Positions 9,743 through 22,600 of a DNA stretch of 64,000 bases are shown here, in pieces. Positions within the stretch are counted from its first letter, which is position 1. Every line of letters starts with the position of its first letter. Source of the stretch: Corinectria fuckeliana (taxonomy: Eukaryota > Ascomycota > Sordariomycetes > Hypocreales > Nectriaceae); assembly GCA_019137255.1 (NCBI GenBank), contig WPDH01000260.1, positions 62,001 to 126,000 of the forward strand, read 5' to 3'. Position numbers and translations under genes: made by a program. The notes beneath the pieces are model-generated. The model saw only the letters and a list, made by a program, of their open reading frames with translations, did not search any database and was not told where the DNA came from.

Positions 9743-12700
9743 GTCGAGGTCGGAGACATGGACCTGTTAGACGTGGGGAGCGGGTAAGAAGCTTGGTGAG
9801 CTAGATGGACGGATGGCTGCGCGTGCCATTGTCCTCGCGAGGCGGTAACCAAATAGGCGGAGTAGAGACGGCACAAGGGGAGGCGAAGGAGAAGGTTGTA
9901 GTAGTAGTAGTCGCGAGTTTGCCGTCAAGGTGTGGAAAACGGAGACGACGAGGCGGCGGATTCCAAGCCCGGCGTTGCGGAGGGGAGAGCACAAGCCGGC
10001 GACGATTCAGATCCGGAAGCAAAGGTATGCGGGCAGAGGCAAAAGCACAAGCTAGAGCTAGAGCTAGGCTTGCAACGGCACACACAAGGAAGGGGCCGGT
10101 CCTGATGTCAAAAGAGGTCGAGAAGAGGAAAAGAGAGTCGAAAGAGCCGGAAAACGAGTCACGGAGAAGTGGAATTGACGGATGGGAGACGTGACAGTGC
10201 CGACATGGAGCATTATTAGAGGCGAGGCGAAGCTAATGGCTAGGTACTGGCTCACGGCTCAGCTCGAGGTGGAGGCGCTCAACGGCATGGCGTCAGAAGA
10301 GCTAACGGTAGACTACTGAATAGGAACGAGCGAGAGAGAAACAAGAAACAAGAAACAAGAAACGGGGGATTTGGTTTGGTGGAGGAGCAAGTGTGGAGGC
10401 AATAAGGTTGAGCGGCTGGGGGTTTTTTCTTAGTGGTTGGTGGTTGTTTTTTTCTTTCCTGAGGCTTGGTCAGGTGTGAGGAAATGGCCGCGCCTTGCCG
10501 GCGAAGATGGAGATTCAAGGGTCCAGCCCCATCTGTCGGTGAGCTATTTGGCCTCTGCTCTGGCCTCGGGTTCGTTCCTGGGGCTAGACTAGTAGGTAAT
10601 TACGAATACATACATACTGTACCTAGGTAGGTTGATTATTCGATGCGCTCTCGCGACCGGCGGTAAAGAATGCAACCATCTAATACTGCCTACACCATTG
10701 ATTGGGACGGGACATGGATTGATTACTTACCTTGTCGGTCCTTTTGCGTTCTTAAACTGGGGAATCAATCCTCCAAGGGACAATTGGGGACCTCGAGGTT
10801 GGAAAAATTCGGGCCTTGGAGAGACTCGGATTGGACAAGAGTCGTCATTGACTGGAGAATGGGTGGTTGCAGATGGACATGGGTGCGAAGTAGTACATAC
10901 ATAGTTCGGTCTTGGTGTTACGTATTTTGCATGTTACCTCCTCCAAAGACTACTACTACAGACCAAACCCGACGGCGGACTATTCCCTGACTGACTGACT
11001 GACTGACTGACTGACTGACTCGACGGCCCGGTAACGGGTGACGACGTTACATTACCTGCTTATCCCGTTGTGCCAAGGACCATACATAACTAGGGAATTA
11101 AATGCAACTCGTTTTTCAGAGACGGCACAGAAGCCGAAAATGTCTCGTTGTCGCCGCTGAGGATATCATTCGATCTTCGACGCATCGTTTACTGTATGTT
11201 TACTGTATCCCTTTCGACATTCATCGCACAGTCCTGCACGAGGGAGCTGCAACTTGTTAGCTAGAGCGGGCAGTCGCTAGACTAAGCCAAGTAAAGCTTC
11301 CAAGGTATCTAATTATTAGCCCTTATCCGTCCATCCATCCGTCCACCATAACATGGTCATCCTCATCTCGTCGCCGGAATGACGTTGCCGGCAAAGTCGA
11401 TTCTTTGTCCTCGCCCCCGCAACTCGGGCTCCTGACTACCTACCATTACTCGAGCAAACTTCTGTCAATCTCCCCGCGTGTCGATCTGTCACGGTTTCCT
11501 CACCCGTGCCCGCTTGATTGATTGATTGCTTGATTGATTTGGCAACCCGCCCGGCGCCAATGTAATCTAACACCCATTTCTTTTTACCTGTTGTCATTGA
11601 ATGTTGCTGGAAACATCGGTGCCTGTTTGCTCCGCATCATGCCAAGACTCGATCGACACACTCACTCACTCACAACTGACCGTCCCGTCGGCAAACCGTC
11701 GCTTGCAAGCCGCAGCGGCACTTTCGGGCGCACACCACCCCGCTCTGCTGTTCTGTTGATCAATCAATCAGTCAATCAATCCATTGACGATCATCTTCCC
11801 CTCTCGCTTCGCTGCTGGCTTATGTATACGGGCGAAACTGACAGAAGCCGGATGCCACACAAAGTCTATCCGGCGTCATGTTCGTTCCGACGGGTACATG
11901 TACAGAAAGGTTGCCATCCCTCGCTTATATATACAACACCTCCGTTTCTTATGTACCACACCGCAACAGCGCGGGAAACTAACCGTCCAACCGCCTTCGG
12001 CCAACTGGACCGCCTGATCTAGTTTACAGCCACCTAGCCCAACCAACAGCTGCCAGCGCGACCCTGGTGCTCGCTCGTCTGTCTCCCTCTCGTCTCTCTC
12101 TCTCGATGCACGTATTTCCCCCGCCCTCGCTCCCTGCCATTCCGCGCTGAGCTCAGTGGCTCGCCGTCGGTCGCCGAGCTAAGCAAGCCACTGTCTCTGA
12201 TCGTGCATACGCCACGGATCTTCGTGCTGTAATTCGACTCAAGTACCTGCCTCGTGACTCGTCTCCTCATCGTGTCACCCGGCCATCGCATCCAATGGTC
12301 GCACGACCGCAGAGACACTCGGCCGGGCCAAACCAAATCGTTTGATCCGTCCCCTCGGGTGCCTCGCATCTGCCACTCCACGTCAGTGCAATAGTTTAAC
12401 TCAAAGCCACTTTGGGTCCAAGCCTCCAAGCCATCACCGTCCACTACTTGACATTACCTAGCTTGTCAGCGCCCAATGATGGCCAAGATGCATCAAGATG
12501 TCGTAGCTAAAATTAAGACAAGATAAAACCCCGCAGCACCGAGTCCACGTTGTGAAACGTCCAGTGGCGCATCCGCCCAGAGAAAATGGAAATGGGCTTC
12601 CCGAGTCTCCGGGTCCGGGCCCGGCCAAATCGGCAATCGCTATCGCTTCTGGTCCGAATGTTTCGGCGCTCGGTCTCCGCCCGCCACCGGCCGATTGTCC

Positions 12701-12891
12701 AGACTCAGATTACCAATCACACAATGATTCAACATCATTCATATCTGGCCAATTCACCATGTTCCATTTCCAGCTCAACAACGAAGCACTTCGTAGTTTG
12801 AATTGATCAGCTGTGACTAGTATTGCACCACACTCTGTACACACCACCGACCAGATTAAATTGTCTTTTATATACCACCCCTCCTGCTGTT
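9743..12891. other. Divergent intergenic region between fusion gene and DHA2 transporter
   Basis: About 3.1 kb between divergently transcribed genes and therefore their promoter region. It contains a CTGA tetranucleotide run at about 10987-11020 and TACCTA-type motifs near 10590-10632. No coding sequence with splice or domain support was found. Confidence 0.5.
10987..11020. repeat. (CTGA)n microsatellite
   Basis: About eight consecutive CTGA units are seen directly. It lies in the divergent promoter region and carries no coding sequence. Confidence 0.9.
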
Positions 12892-14893
12892 ATGCGCTCC
12901 GGCCAGGTGCCTCCGGACCCCGCCGGCGTCGTCACCTCCGCAATTGACGGCTCTCCCGGCGCCGACGTGGCGGATACGGAAGAAACGCCCTTGCTACTGT
13001 CTAGTTCTAGCTCCGGTTCCAGCTCCGATACGCTTGGCGACAATGCCAACACTGACCCCCGTGACGACAGCATCAAAGATGCAACCTCCAACATCCGGAT
13101 CGGCCCGTCACGAGTCTTCTCCATCGCCGTGAGTTTATGGCTGCTTATTTTCCTGCAAGGTACTCATCCATCCGCTCCTCTGTGCTCATGCGCCTCACCA
13201 TGTAACTTATCATGTACGCTAACGCACCCGAAATAGCCTCCAGCATGTCTGGCATGACCCTAATTCAGGGCGCCATCGCCGCAGAGTTCAACACCTACGA
13301 CGCCGCCGCCATGTGGTTCAGCAGCGCCTACCTCATCCCCATGTCGTCGCTGGCCCCCGTCGCCGGCCGCCTCGCCACCATCTTCCCTCCTCGCGCCCTC
13401 ATCCTCCCCGTGGCCGCCTTCCTCGCCACGGGTAGCTTGCTGTGCGCCACCGCCGGCTCCTTCGCCGGCTTCGTCGCCGGCCGCGTCGTGGCTGGCGTCG
13501 GGGGCGCCGGCGTGCTCACGCTGGCTATCATCCTCGGGCTGGAGCTGGCGAGCGAACGCACGCGAGGCGTCGTCATAGGGTGCATCAATGCCGGGTTTAC
13601 GGTGGGCGTGTCGTTCGGGGCTGTTGCGTACGGCGGACTGATGCCGGTCATCGGATGGGTATGCCTAGTGCTTTAACCCTGAAGGAAGCATGAGATGGTA
13701 TGCTGACGAGGCACAGCGGCCACTCTTCTGGATACAGGTTCCGGTGTCCTTAGCTGCAGGCCTTGGCGTCTACTTTAGCATTCCCGGCACCATGAGATCA
13801 GGAGCTGCAAACAGGGCCTCCTGGAAAGAGAAGCTAGCCCGCATCGACTACCTTGGAGCTTCAATTCTTGTAAGTCGCCTCCGTTGGACTTGCATCGGTG
13901 ATAGGGGACGACGTACTAACGCGATAAATCTTCCAGGTTCTCACCGTTGTACTGTTCCTCTACGGCCTCGTGGGCGATATCGAGGTCCTGCCTCTTCTCC
14001 TCTCCCTCATCAGCCTCCTCATCTTCCTCCTCGTTGAATACCGCCTCGTCGCCGAGCCCATCATCCCCATCAAGGTGCTCTCGTCCCGAGGCGTACTCCT
14101 CTCATGTCTCGCCCAGCTCGGTATCATGTCCGCCCGCTGGAGCGTCCTCTTCTACGCCCCAGTCTTCATGCTCGCGGTCCGTGGCGCGACGCCCGCGGCT
14201 GCTGGGTCCATCCTCATCCCAACCAACTTGGGCTTTGCGCTCGGCGGCGTTATAGTTGGCTGGCTGCATGTGCGCCGCAGCGGCGCTTTCTGGCTCCCGT
14301 CCATCGTCTCCCTGGTCTTCTTCAGTGCCAGCTTGTACGTGCTTTCGCTTGTTGCTGCCCCTAGCCTGCCAGTTGAGCTGTTCATCGTGGCGGCCCTTGT
14401 CAATGGGCTTGCGACTGGAGCTGGGCTCAACTACACCCTCGCACACATGCTCCATCTCAGTCACGACGACACACGATACGTCACTACAAGCTTGCTAGGC
14501 ACATCCCGGGGTTTCGGAGGGAGCTTCGGTACGGCCATTGGCGGCGGAATCTTCTATCGGCTACTGCGCAGCAACCTAACGACCGGGTTCCTCGAGCTCG
14601 ATGGCGGAGAACACCTCAGCCAGCATCGGAGACAAGTGATATCCAAGCTACTGGGGACACCGGGGCTGGTCTTTGGCGGCTACCTGGACGGTGCCGAACG
14701 GCATGTCGCCGTGGAGGGCTACGCCGGCGCATCCAGGGGAGTTTGGCAAGCGGCAGCGGCTTTGGGCGTCATCACGATTGCGATTCAAGCTGCGACGGGG
14801 TGGACTGCGCCCCAAGAAGAAGAGGATGAAGGGATCGACGAGGAAGAGGCCAGAGCGATTATCGGCGAGAATGAGGGCGTGGGCGAAGCTTAG
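12892..14893 (+). CDS. MFS transporter, DHA2 (14-TM drug/amino-acid:H+ antiporter) type, four exons
   Basis: Integral membrane exporter of the major facilitator superfamily. Exons 12892-13159, 13237-13658, 13717-13869 and 13937-14893 give 599 residues; all three introns are GT-AG and all junctions keep frame. The first in-frame ATG is used. An acidic, Ser-rich cytosolic N-terminus with an ETPLLL patch precedes the first helix. SMSGMTLIQGAIAAEF and WFSSAYL resemble the vacuolar basic amino acid/Fnx1-Vba group. The GRVVAGVGGAG stretch and the RTRGVVIG loop are typical of DHA antiporters. About 14 hydrophobic segments are readable, and the tail is acidic (EEEDEG). Candidate roles are vacuolar amino-acid uptake or drug/metabolite efflux; the substrate cannot be decided. 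The LLL motif near the N-terminus would suit vacuolar sorting, but that is inference. No biosynthetic cluster genes lie beside it. Confidence 0.9.
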
Positions 14894-16574
14894 ATGAACG
14901 CTCGGTCAAGTCGTCATGAAGCTTACGATTGTGCCATTTCAGGGGTCCCAAGACTTTAGAAGAGGTGTGCCGTTTGGACTGTACAATATGTCTACCTGGG
15001 CTGTTTACCACGTGTTTGCACTGGCTTTCGCTCTTCATTCCTCTCGACTTCCCTGCTAGATCATGATCTCGCTATCAACAATGGCAGAAACCATTGGACT
15101 GTTAGGTAGTAGACTATTGGGGAGCCAGGGAGCCAAGGCATCATGGCGTCGGGATATTAGGGCAGCTGCTATTATAAACAGTGAGCGGGATGGTAGATGT
15201 CAGTTAAGTTACAGCCCGAATAGCATGACGCGTTTAGAAACATTTCTAGCAACAGGCCGTTTCGACACGCTCGTATTCGAAAAAAGAAACCGAAAAAAGA
15301 GCATTGACCCGTTGTCGATCACGGCCTCGACACGGTCGTCTCAACTCGGGAGTAAGCCAACGATTGCGCGGCTCCATCGGAAAAGAACATGTTTGTCCCG
15401 CCTCACTCATCGTCCGGTGCCTCAACTCTCAAGTGTCTCGGAACGGCCCATGCAAAGGCTAGTCTAAGCGAGGGCCATCCCGACGGAAGCCAGTGTTTTG
15501 TATATGAGCGGTCGACGATGTGCATTCCCAATTGCCTCAAGCCGGTCCCCGCCCCGTGCCCCGTGCTAATCTCGCTCCGTCCACCCCCAACCCTCCTCCG
15601 CGTCTCCAGTGTCTCCAGCCTCTCCTTCGCCCTCGACCGCGGCCCGCAACCCCGACGACCCATGTCCGCTCAGTTCGCACTCGCCCCGGCTGGTTGGCTG
15701 GCTGGCCCGGAGCTCTGCCGCACCGCAGCCGGCGAACATCCTCTATGTACGAATACAGTATCAAAGTATGTAAGCTACATAAAAAAAGTCCTTGCTGACG
15801 GGTTCACGGGGTGGAGGGAACACCCCAGGTCCAAGTTCCCCCCTACCCCGGTCCCTGGAAGCCGTTGATCTATGACGTACGCAGTACAGTACATACCTAT
15901 GTCCTGTATGTATCGTAGTACCTACGATGAGTACCCACGGCTTGGTCTCGGGAGTCGGGTCGGGTTGGTTGACTGCAAGGACAGTGCTCCATCGGATGAG
16001 AAGATGTTCGTTCCCCCAGAGGAAAAGATGCTGATCGTCTCAACACCCCAGTCGTCCGCCTTATTCCCTAGCAGAGTAACCATGTTGATCAACGCAGCCA
16101 GCATCATGGGATTACTCCAATCTCGCATCCAGATCCCGTCAACCCGTCAAGTACATGTAGCAAAATCATACATTAAAATATCGCTGACATAATCTTTAAA
16201 CTCGACTTTCCTTGCTGTTGTTACATAGGCCTTATTAAATGCTCCCGTATCGTTTTCCGCAAACAATCCGCCAACTCGATGCCATCGCGCATATCCAAAC
16301 TCCCAAAACATCTGCATCAAAATTCCTAGTGCTCCTGAAAATGCTGTTACAACTCTTGCGCCAAAACATGAAACGCGACCGGCTCTGCCAATAGCATGCA
16401 TCCTGTTAGCCATTCGTTCATCATTATACAAAGAACCCCCTCTTCGTATGCTCCCGTGTCCCCTATTATTAGTGTCTCGTAACGAAACAACCACGAATTC
16501 CCAAAATAAACGAAACCGTCGTCTGAAACGACAAGGTCGGGACGATAAACTTTTTACTTAATCATGCAAAGCCT
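14894..16574. other. Convergent intergenic region with one dispersed repeat copy
   Basis: Separates the MFS transporter and the Zn2Cys6 regulator, whose 3' ends face each other. It contains repeat copy A (14990-15229). A minus-strand open frame at about 16147-16494 has noticeably lower GC than its surroundings but no recognisable domain. It may be long 3' UTR sequence of the regulator. Confidence 0.4.
14990..15229 (+). repeat. Dispersed repeat copy A (MITE-like, inverted ends)
   Basis: The right end TTACAGCCCGAATAGCATGAC (15209-15229, 21 bases shown as 20-base core plus one) recurs with one or a few changes at 35170-35190, and its reverse complement begins the copy at 49893. The left part has CACGTGTTTG followed by CTGGCTTTC, shared with the other copies. 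It starts about 100 bases past the transporter stop codon. Exact borders are uncertain and no target duplication was found. Confidence 0.55.
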
Positions 16575-19500
16575 TCATGAGTTCGTAACCGACCCGCCCA
16601 GGAAAAAGTCCAGATCACTACCATGCCCATTCTGAGACCGTTGCTCGTTTTCCGCCAGCTGCTCAAGAAGCGTAAGGAACGGGTCCTTCTCTTCCCCCTG
16701 CGTCGTGCCAATGCTACCATTGTTACTTCTGTTCCCGGGGCTTTGTGCGATCGCCATCGTCGGAGTGTGGTTGAGTTTTGCATGGTGGTGGTGCTGCTCT
16801 TCGTGATGCCAAGCCGCAGGGCTGCTGAAGGCATTCGTTGGAAGTGTACCAAACATAGCATCGTAGCCTCCATTCGCCTCGTTAATCACGGCAGCCCCGT
16901 TCTGATTCGCACTCGACCCCGATGCATAGCTGTATGGGGGACTGAAGGGTGCGCCGCCAATTGTAGGCATACCCTGTCCAGGTGCGTGATGCGTCGTGGG
17001 TGACATGTTGAAGCCTGCTGCTGCCGCTGCCGCAACTGCAGCATTGTTTGCAGAAGTTTCATCGAGACGATCATGCAAACCGCTGGTTTGTGACTCGTTT
17101 TCGTGCGTCTCGGGGTGATGTGCCAACGATGTTGGAGTCGCCAGTAATCCAGGAGATGACTGGGGAACCATGCCTGTGGTGTACGAGAAGGATCGTCTAG
17201 TGTTTGTTGCTGGAGTTGGGAGCCCAGAAGCCGAAGACGTAAGACCGGCGATGACTTTCACATCTGGTCGCTTTCGATTTAGCTGGGATGTACTCTTGCG
17301 CTTGAGGTTTGGTCGATCAGACCCGTCGGCAACTCGCGCGTTGTAAAGCTCGTGGCCTGTGTAAGATTCCGTTGTAAAGTCGATCACCACGTCCGAGAGA
17401 CTCAAGTTCGCCGCGTCGAAAGTAAAGGACTGACCACCAGGGCCACCAATGTTGGAGTATCGGTCGAAGAAATCCTCGCTATGGAAGCCGGGCGTATATC
17501 GCATCGAGTTTCGTGCCAACGTCTTGACCAGTTCGCCGTGGGCGTTGTAGATGCCCTGCAGTGTGTCTCGTTGGTGTTGAACACAGGCCCAGGCATACCG
17601 GAGCTCGCTCAGTTGTTGCATCTCGCGAGACAAAAAGTCTGCTGATGAGCTGAAGACATTGACCTCGCCGTTGCCGCCTTGCTTGCTGTAATGTGCACCG
17701 TGAATGTGAACAGTACCTGCCGTGCAGATGCAGTACCCGACAAATGCAGGCCATTCGATTGTACCCGTTTGTTTCCCGAACTCTATCAGTTCCGCAATGG
17801 CATTGGCATGGAGGAAGCACATGTTGGTAGCTTCGATCTGCCAAGACTGATGCTGTCCAATTTCCGCAAGCTCGGCCAAGTCGATTGGCAGAAATGGTCG
17901 ATAGATGAGGCAATGAATCAGATGGTAAACGAGCTTGCTGAGAACCAAAACGGTCGAGTCCGCCTGCCCAAAAAGAGTATTCAGACTGGAGAAGACATCC
18001 TCAGTACCCGATGCCCAGATGTCGAGATCGTGTCGAATCTTGGAGAGACTAGAAAGTGAATGCCAAGGAAAATGCGAATCTCCCTTTACGCCACCAGCAG
18101 CCAGATACCGATTCGTGATGCCGAGTATCCGCGTGATATCGATGAGCATACCAGTGCTTCCTTGTGGCTTTTTCCCGCTGCCTTGAAAGTACTGGAGGTT
18201 CGAGCCTGCTTGGAAGAAGTCTCCCTCTACTGGCAGTGACGACGAGCTCGGTGACCAGCATGGAAGACGGAGGAGGACGGCGTTGTCGTTAATAAGGCAG
18301 GGTCGTTTTGAGCCAGTGGTTTGGAACCGATCGAGCAAGTAGCAGGTCCAGAAGAGTCGTCTCCGCATCTCTCGTTCGACGGGGGTCATTCGGGCATGAG
18401 AATCCATTTCTCGGTGGATCTCTAGCGCCGTAGCCATCCCGGTTGCGCTCGCTAGGTATTGTCAGTAAGGGGAGCCATGAGCTTCGAAAGGGGAAGGCCG
18501 TGTTACTCATTAGCATGTGGGCCTTCTTTCCTCTCCCAGATGCCGTGAAAGCGCTCACGAGGAGCAAGAGAGCCTGGAGAGCATCAATTGAGGGATCGTC
18601 GGTGCTGATTTCTATCCTAGCGCGGGTGGCAAAGTCCTCGCTGAGCTTGACGGCCGCCTGATATCCGCTTCGGTGCTGAGTGTATCTAAGCACACATGTT
18701 AGAAGCGGTTTGAGGAGGTGGAGGTAGGACATGCCTCGCAGCAACAGCCGAGATAGCATAGAAAAGGTACTTCGGAAGCTGGTTCAACTGCAGTCTCTGT
18801 CTAATGGAGGATTCATCGAGAATGTAGTAAGGCTTGCCGTGAAATCGGGTGAAGTAGGTATCAAGGAGAGCATCTGTCTGGGCGGGATTAGGGGAAAGCT
18901 CTCTGCACTATAGTTAGTCCTGGATTCTCAAGGAACAAGATACGGCCTGGGTTCGGACCTGTTGATGGGCGTCTGGGGGGAGAGCATCGTCATGTCCGTA
19001 TCGCAAGGAGACCCCCGCGTCTCAAGTGCGATCCGCTTGGAGGCTGGCTCTCCTACTTCTCCAGCCTGTGAGTCGGATCCAGATGCGTCTGTCTTCCCAG
19101 ACGTCGGGGCATTCGTGGTCATTGGCGACGTATCGTCGTCGTTCTTTTCCCTTAGCTTTGCTTCTAGTCCATCTACCCTCTTCAAGAGGGCCTCTAGCAC
19201 ATCTGTCTTAGGCCCTCGCTTCTTTGGCACAGCGTCTATTCACGCGCGGTTTTGATTAGCATATCGATGCAGAGTAGCCACGCAACGCTCCAATCAATGT
19301 CCTTGTCGAGTCACTTCCATATGTCAGGTACAGGGAAACTTACCATAAATACAGGGGCACTGGAAGACTTGGCAAGCTTCGCAGGAGGGTCGAAGTCGGT
19401 TACATTTGATCTGGGCACGCCATGTCAGGATGCCTCGAACTATTAGGTGTAGTGAGGGCGTCGCTCACCTTTCGCTTCCGGCACGACTTGCAATTCATGG

Positions 19501-19630
19501 ACTCCCGAGGCTCGTTGCTCATTCGCCGAGTGGGAAGACGTTCAATTCCAACCTGCGGCCGGGGAATGGCCACAGGATGGACACCAGGCATGTTATGGAT
19601 ATTCATTGGGTCGTAGACAGATACGGTCAT
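16575..19630 (-). CDS. Zn2Cys6 transcription factor with fungal-specific TF domain, six exons
   Basis: Nuclear DNA-binding regulator. Exons on the minus strand are 19630-19469, 19410-19344, 19235-18959, 18902-18735, 18685-18507 and 18451-16575, giving 909 residues with every junction in frame. Splicing exon 1 to exon 2 assembles a complete binuclear zinc cluster: Cys47, Cys50, Cys57, Cys64, Cys67 and Cys74, spaced C-x2-C-x6-C-x6-C-x2-C-x6-C. A linker KKRGPK and a short Leu-rich coiled coil (about residues 85-105) follow, as in dimeric family members. The middle-homology region contains RLFWTCYLLDR and YRPFLPID. The long C-terminus is Ala-, Ser-, His- and Asn-rich and ends with acidic SDLDFFLGG, a possible activation patch. 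Intron 4 (18686-18734) has a GC donor, required because AG plus A rebuilds Arg before YTQHRSGYQ. Intron 3 has a weak donor and is the least certain junction. Target genes are unknown. Confidence 0.88.
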
Positions 19631-22600
19631 TTCTTGTCCTGGATAAGCGGAGGAAGTTGGTGATAGTGATGGCCGTAACAGCGCATGCAACTTGATAGAT
19701 GGAAAAAGGACGGGACCGAAGGATGTGGTAGTAAGTAGACGTCGAGGAGAGCGGAAGAGAACAAGACAGTGATGGCCGGTTGAGGATTGTTGTGCTTAGG
19801 TAGCTGTGGTCATTCCAGATGAAGAGGTCCCCAGATGTTAGGTGGTGGGCGGGCGTAATGCAAGAAGCGAGAGGCGAGATGCAAGAGGGCAGAGGTTTGT
19901 AGGTTGGATTGGCCTGTGGTGATGGAGGACGTCGACACCGAGGAGGGAGTTGGGACTTAGGACCGGTTTGATACAGCAAGCTTGGTGTGCAGTCCAGAAG
20001 CGGGCAGACGCCTCGGCAGTGGGACTTGAAGAGGAACAGACACGTGGGAGACGGGAGGCGGGAGGCGGAAGGCGGGAGGCGGAAGGCAGAAGGCGGGAAA
20101 TGACAGACAGAAGATGGGACGGACGAGACGGGGTTGATGATCAAAAGTAATGCCAGGCGAGTGAGTCGTGCTTGGGTAGTTTAGTCTTCAGTGGAGGCGT
20201 GGATGCCAGATGGTAAAACAGGGTCGACTGGTTTGACCAGCCCCGGAGGCCAAAATTGTACGACTGACCCCAACCCCAGTTACCCAGACGGTCTCATTTT
20301 CGAGGTTGCTGGTGTGGAGGTGGCTAGTGACAGCGACAGGGGTGACGATGATGGTGGTGTCGATGGACGGTGGGGATGCCCGAGTTCCTTTCGGACTGTG
20401 GATGGTCCCCGGCGCTCTTTCTCTTTCACTCGCTCGCTCTCCGCTCTCTCCGCTCTCAGGCTCTGGGGCAAGCTCTCGGCTTCGCTCTAGCCCAGAGGAC
20501 TGGCAGCACGTAACAAGGTAGGAAGGAGCTCGAGTTGGCGCCTCGGGCTGCCAGGCGATTGGAGCGCTCTCCAGCTCCCCAGGACGAACTTATGAAGAGG
20601 AGAAAGCCCCGGAGCTTGCCCCCAAACACAAACGTCCGCCCCCAACGCCGACGAATGCCCCCAAAGCACCAACTTGGGAAGCACTAACTTGGGAAGCGGG
20701 AGCCCTGGCACCGCGCACATCAACCGCTGACCGCACCTGTCGACGGCGCTGGAGTTTCGAAAGTTCACCATAGGTATTGACGTTGATGCGCTCGCCAAAC
20801 AAGGCCGTGGACGGTCGGTAGGTTGGGTTCCCTGTCCCGAACCGAACTGGCCTAGTGAAGATGCCGTACTGTACATGTAGACTATGGATCATGGCGGGAG
20901 CAGATAGGGCGTCCCCGGCTAGGTATTCGCAGACCAGGCTAGGAGACGTAGCATGCCGAAAGCTGACACCTGGAACAAGGGCCCGCCCGCACGGGCTAAG
21001 AGCATGGACATGGACATGGACATGGAGCCTGATGACCCTGACTGACGAGACTTGTACCTAGGTCGTCTGCGAGACTCCATACAAAGCAGTGGCGTAAGTT
21101 AGATGGGTAGGTGAGTACGAAGTAAGGGACGACGCCAGGCCACGCGAGACCCAAGCGTCAAGTCCAGGAAGCCGGGCTCTAGCAGGGGGCAAGGTTAGTC
21201 GGTATCGGTGGAGAGTCCCGGCCGTTTGTCGTTCTCGTTGGGTTAGTTATGTTGTTGCTGCTGCAAGGGCACGTCCGTCTCCGTCGTCCTGATACGTGCG
21301 TCCCTATCCCCTTAGGCCTACCTACTTGGCCTGCGAGGTACAGCCGGGCTGAGAAGTAGGCTACTGTTCGCACGTAGGCAGGCTGGATCTACGTTAGGTA
21401 GGTAGTAGTGATGAGGGATAGGGCCAAGCTTAGTAGATGCTAGGTCAAGCGCCTAGGCCATGGTCAATGCCGGGCCCAGGTCGTCGGATGCGTAGGCAAG
21501 TGCCCTTTTCCTCAGGGTGCATTTCCTTCTTCGAGAGGTAATTAGGTTGTCGTCAGTGCGCCACACTGAAAATGCCTAGCTCTCAGCACGCGTTTATAAC
21601 AGTACCTAGCTTCTGTAGTAGTCTAGGTGCTAGGCAGGTGTGAGACGCCCTTAAGCACGTGGTTTACTAGTCGGCAGTCTAGTCTGCCTACTCGGTAGAG
21701 GAAGGATCAAGAGGCTCATCCGTGTCTTGGTTTCTCTTACATTGCATTGCATTGCACTACCTGTAAATGCACATATCGCTAGTTGCCTTATTCTTCGTAC
21801 TACTTAGCTCAATGTAAGGTACGGAGGTACCTACTTGCCTTACCTTACCAATTGCTCCTCCTTCGCTGCAGGGAAGGTGCATCCAGCACTGTCGCGTCTG
21901 TGCTACTACGTCTGTGCTACAATCTATACTTCCTACAGCCTCCTTCCTTCCCGTGCTTGCCCGTCTCACCGGCTGCCGTGAAGCCTGTCAGGCGGGCGGG
22001 GTTTGCGGCACCTCGCTTAAAGGAAGGCGGGGCAGCGTTTTGTCACAGTCAACGCGATAGGCTGGTGGCTGCCTTCCGACGGCCTGAAACTCAGTGGGCA
22101 CGACCCAGAACAGACATCGCCACTTCGTAGGTACCTTAGGTAAGTACGTATGTAAACATGCCTTGACAATTCAACGTGGTCTCGAGCATCCAACATCCTC
22201 AGCAGAGATGGCCTTGTTTCAACTGTCGAATCACACCAGCTCAACCCGTCACACCTTGAGATCCATCCCGGCACTCGCTGACACTTGCCTCTAGTTTATT
22301 ACACAGTACATACGTGCTACGTACACGGCATGGCATCTCGAGCCCCGACTCTCCCGAGTCCGGTGTCGTCGGTCGACTTTCGCTAACCCCTGACCCGCGA
22401 ACGCGGCGTCCACTTTAGAGACTACTCTATCTACCCGACCCTTGCTTGGCCTGCAACATTCCAGACTCTTTCTATCGGCGAACCGCCACGGGCTCCAGCC
22501 TCGATTACACAGGGCCCGGGTTAACAATCTTGTCGTCCTTCAATCACCCCAGCTCCCGCAGATGGGGACGAGATCTCTCCCCCCTTCCCTACCTAGCTGT

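Noticed and set aside
16147..16494. Minus-strand open frame of about 115 residues after the Zn2Cys6 gene
   Set aside because: No domain, no splice support, and the position suits the regulator's 3' UTR; composition alone is not enough to call a gene.
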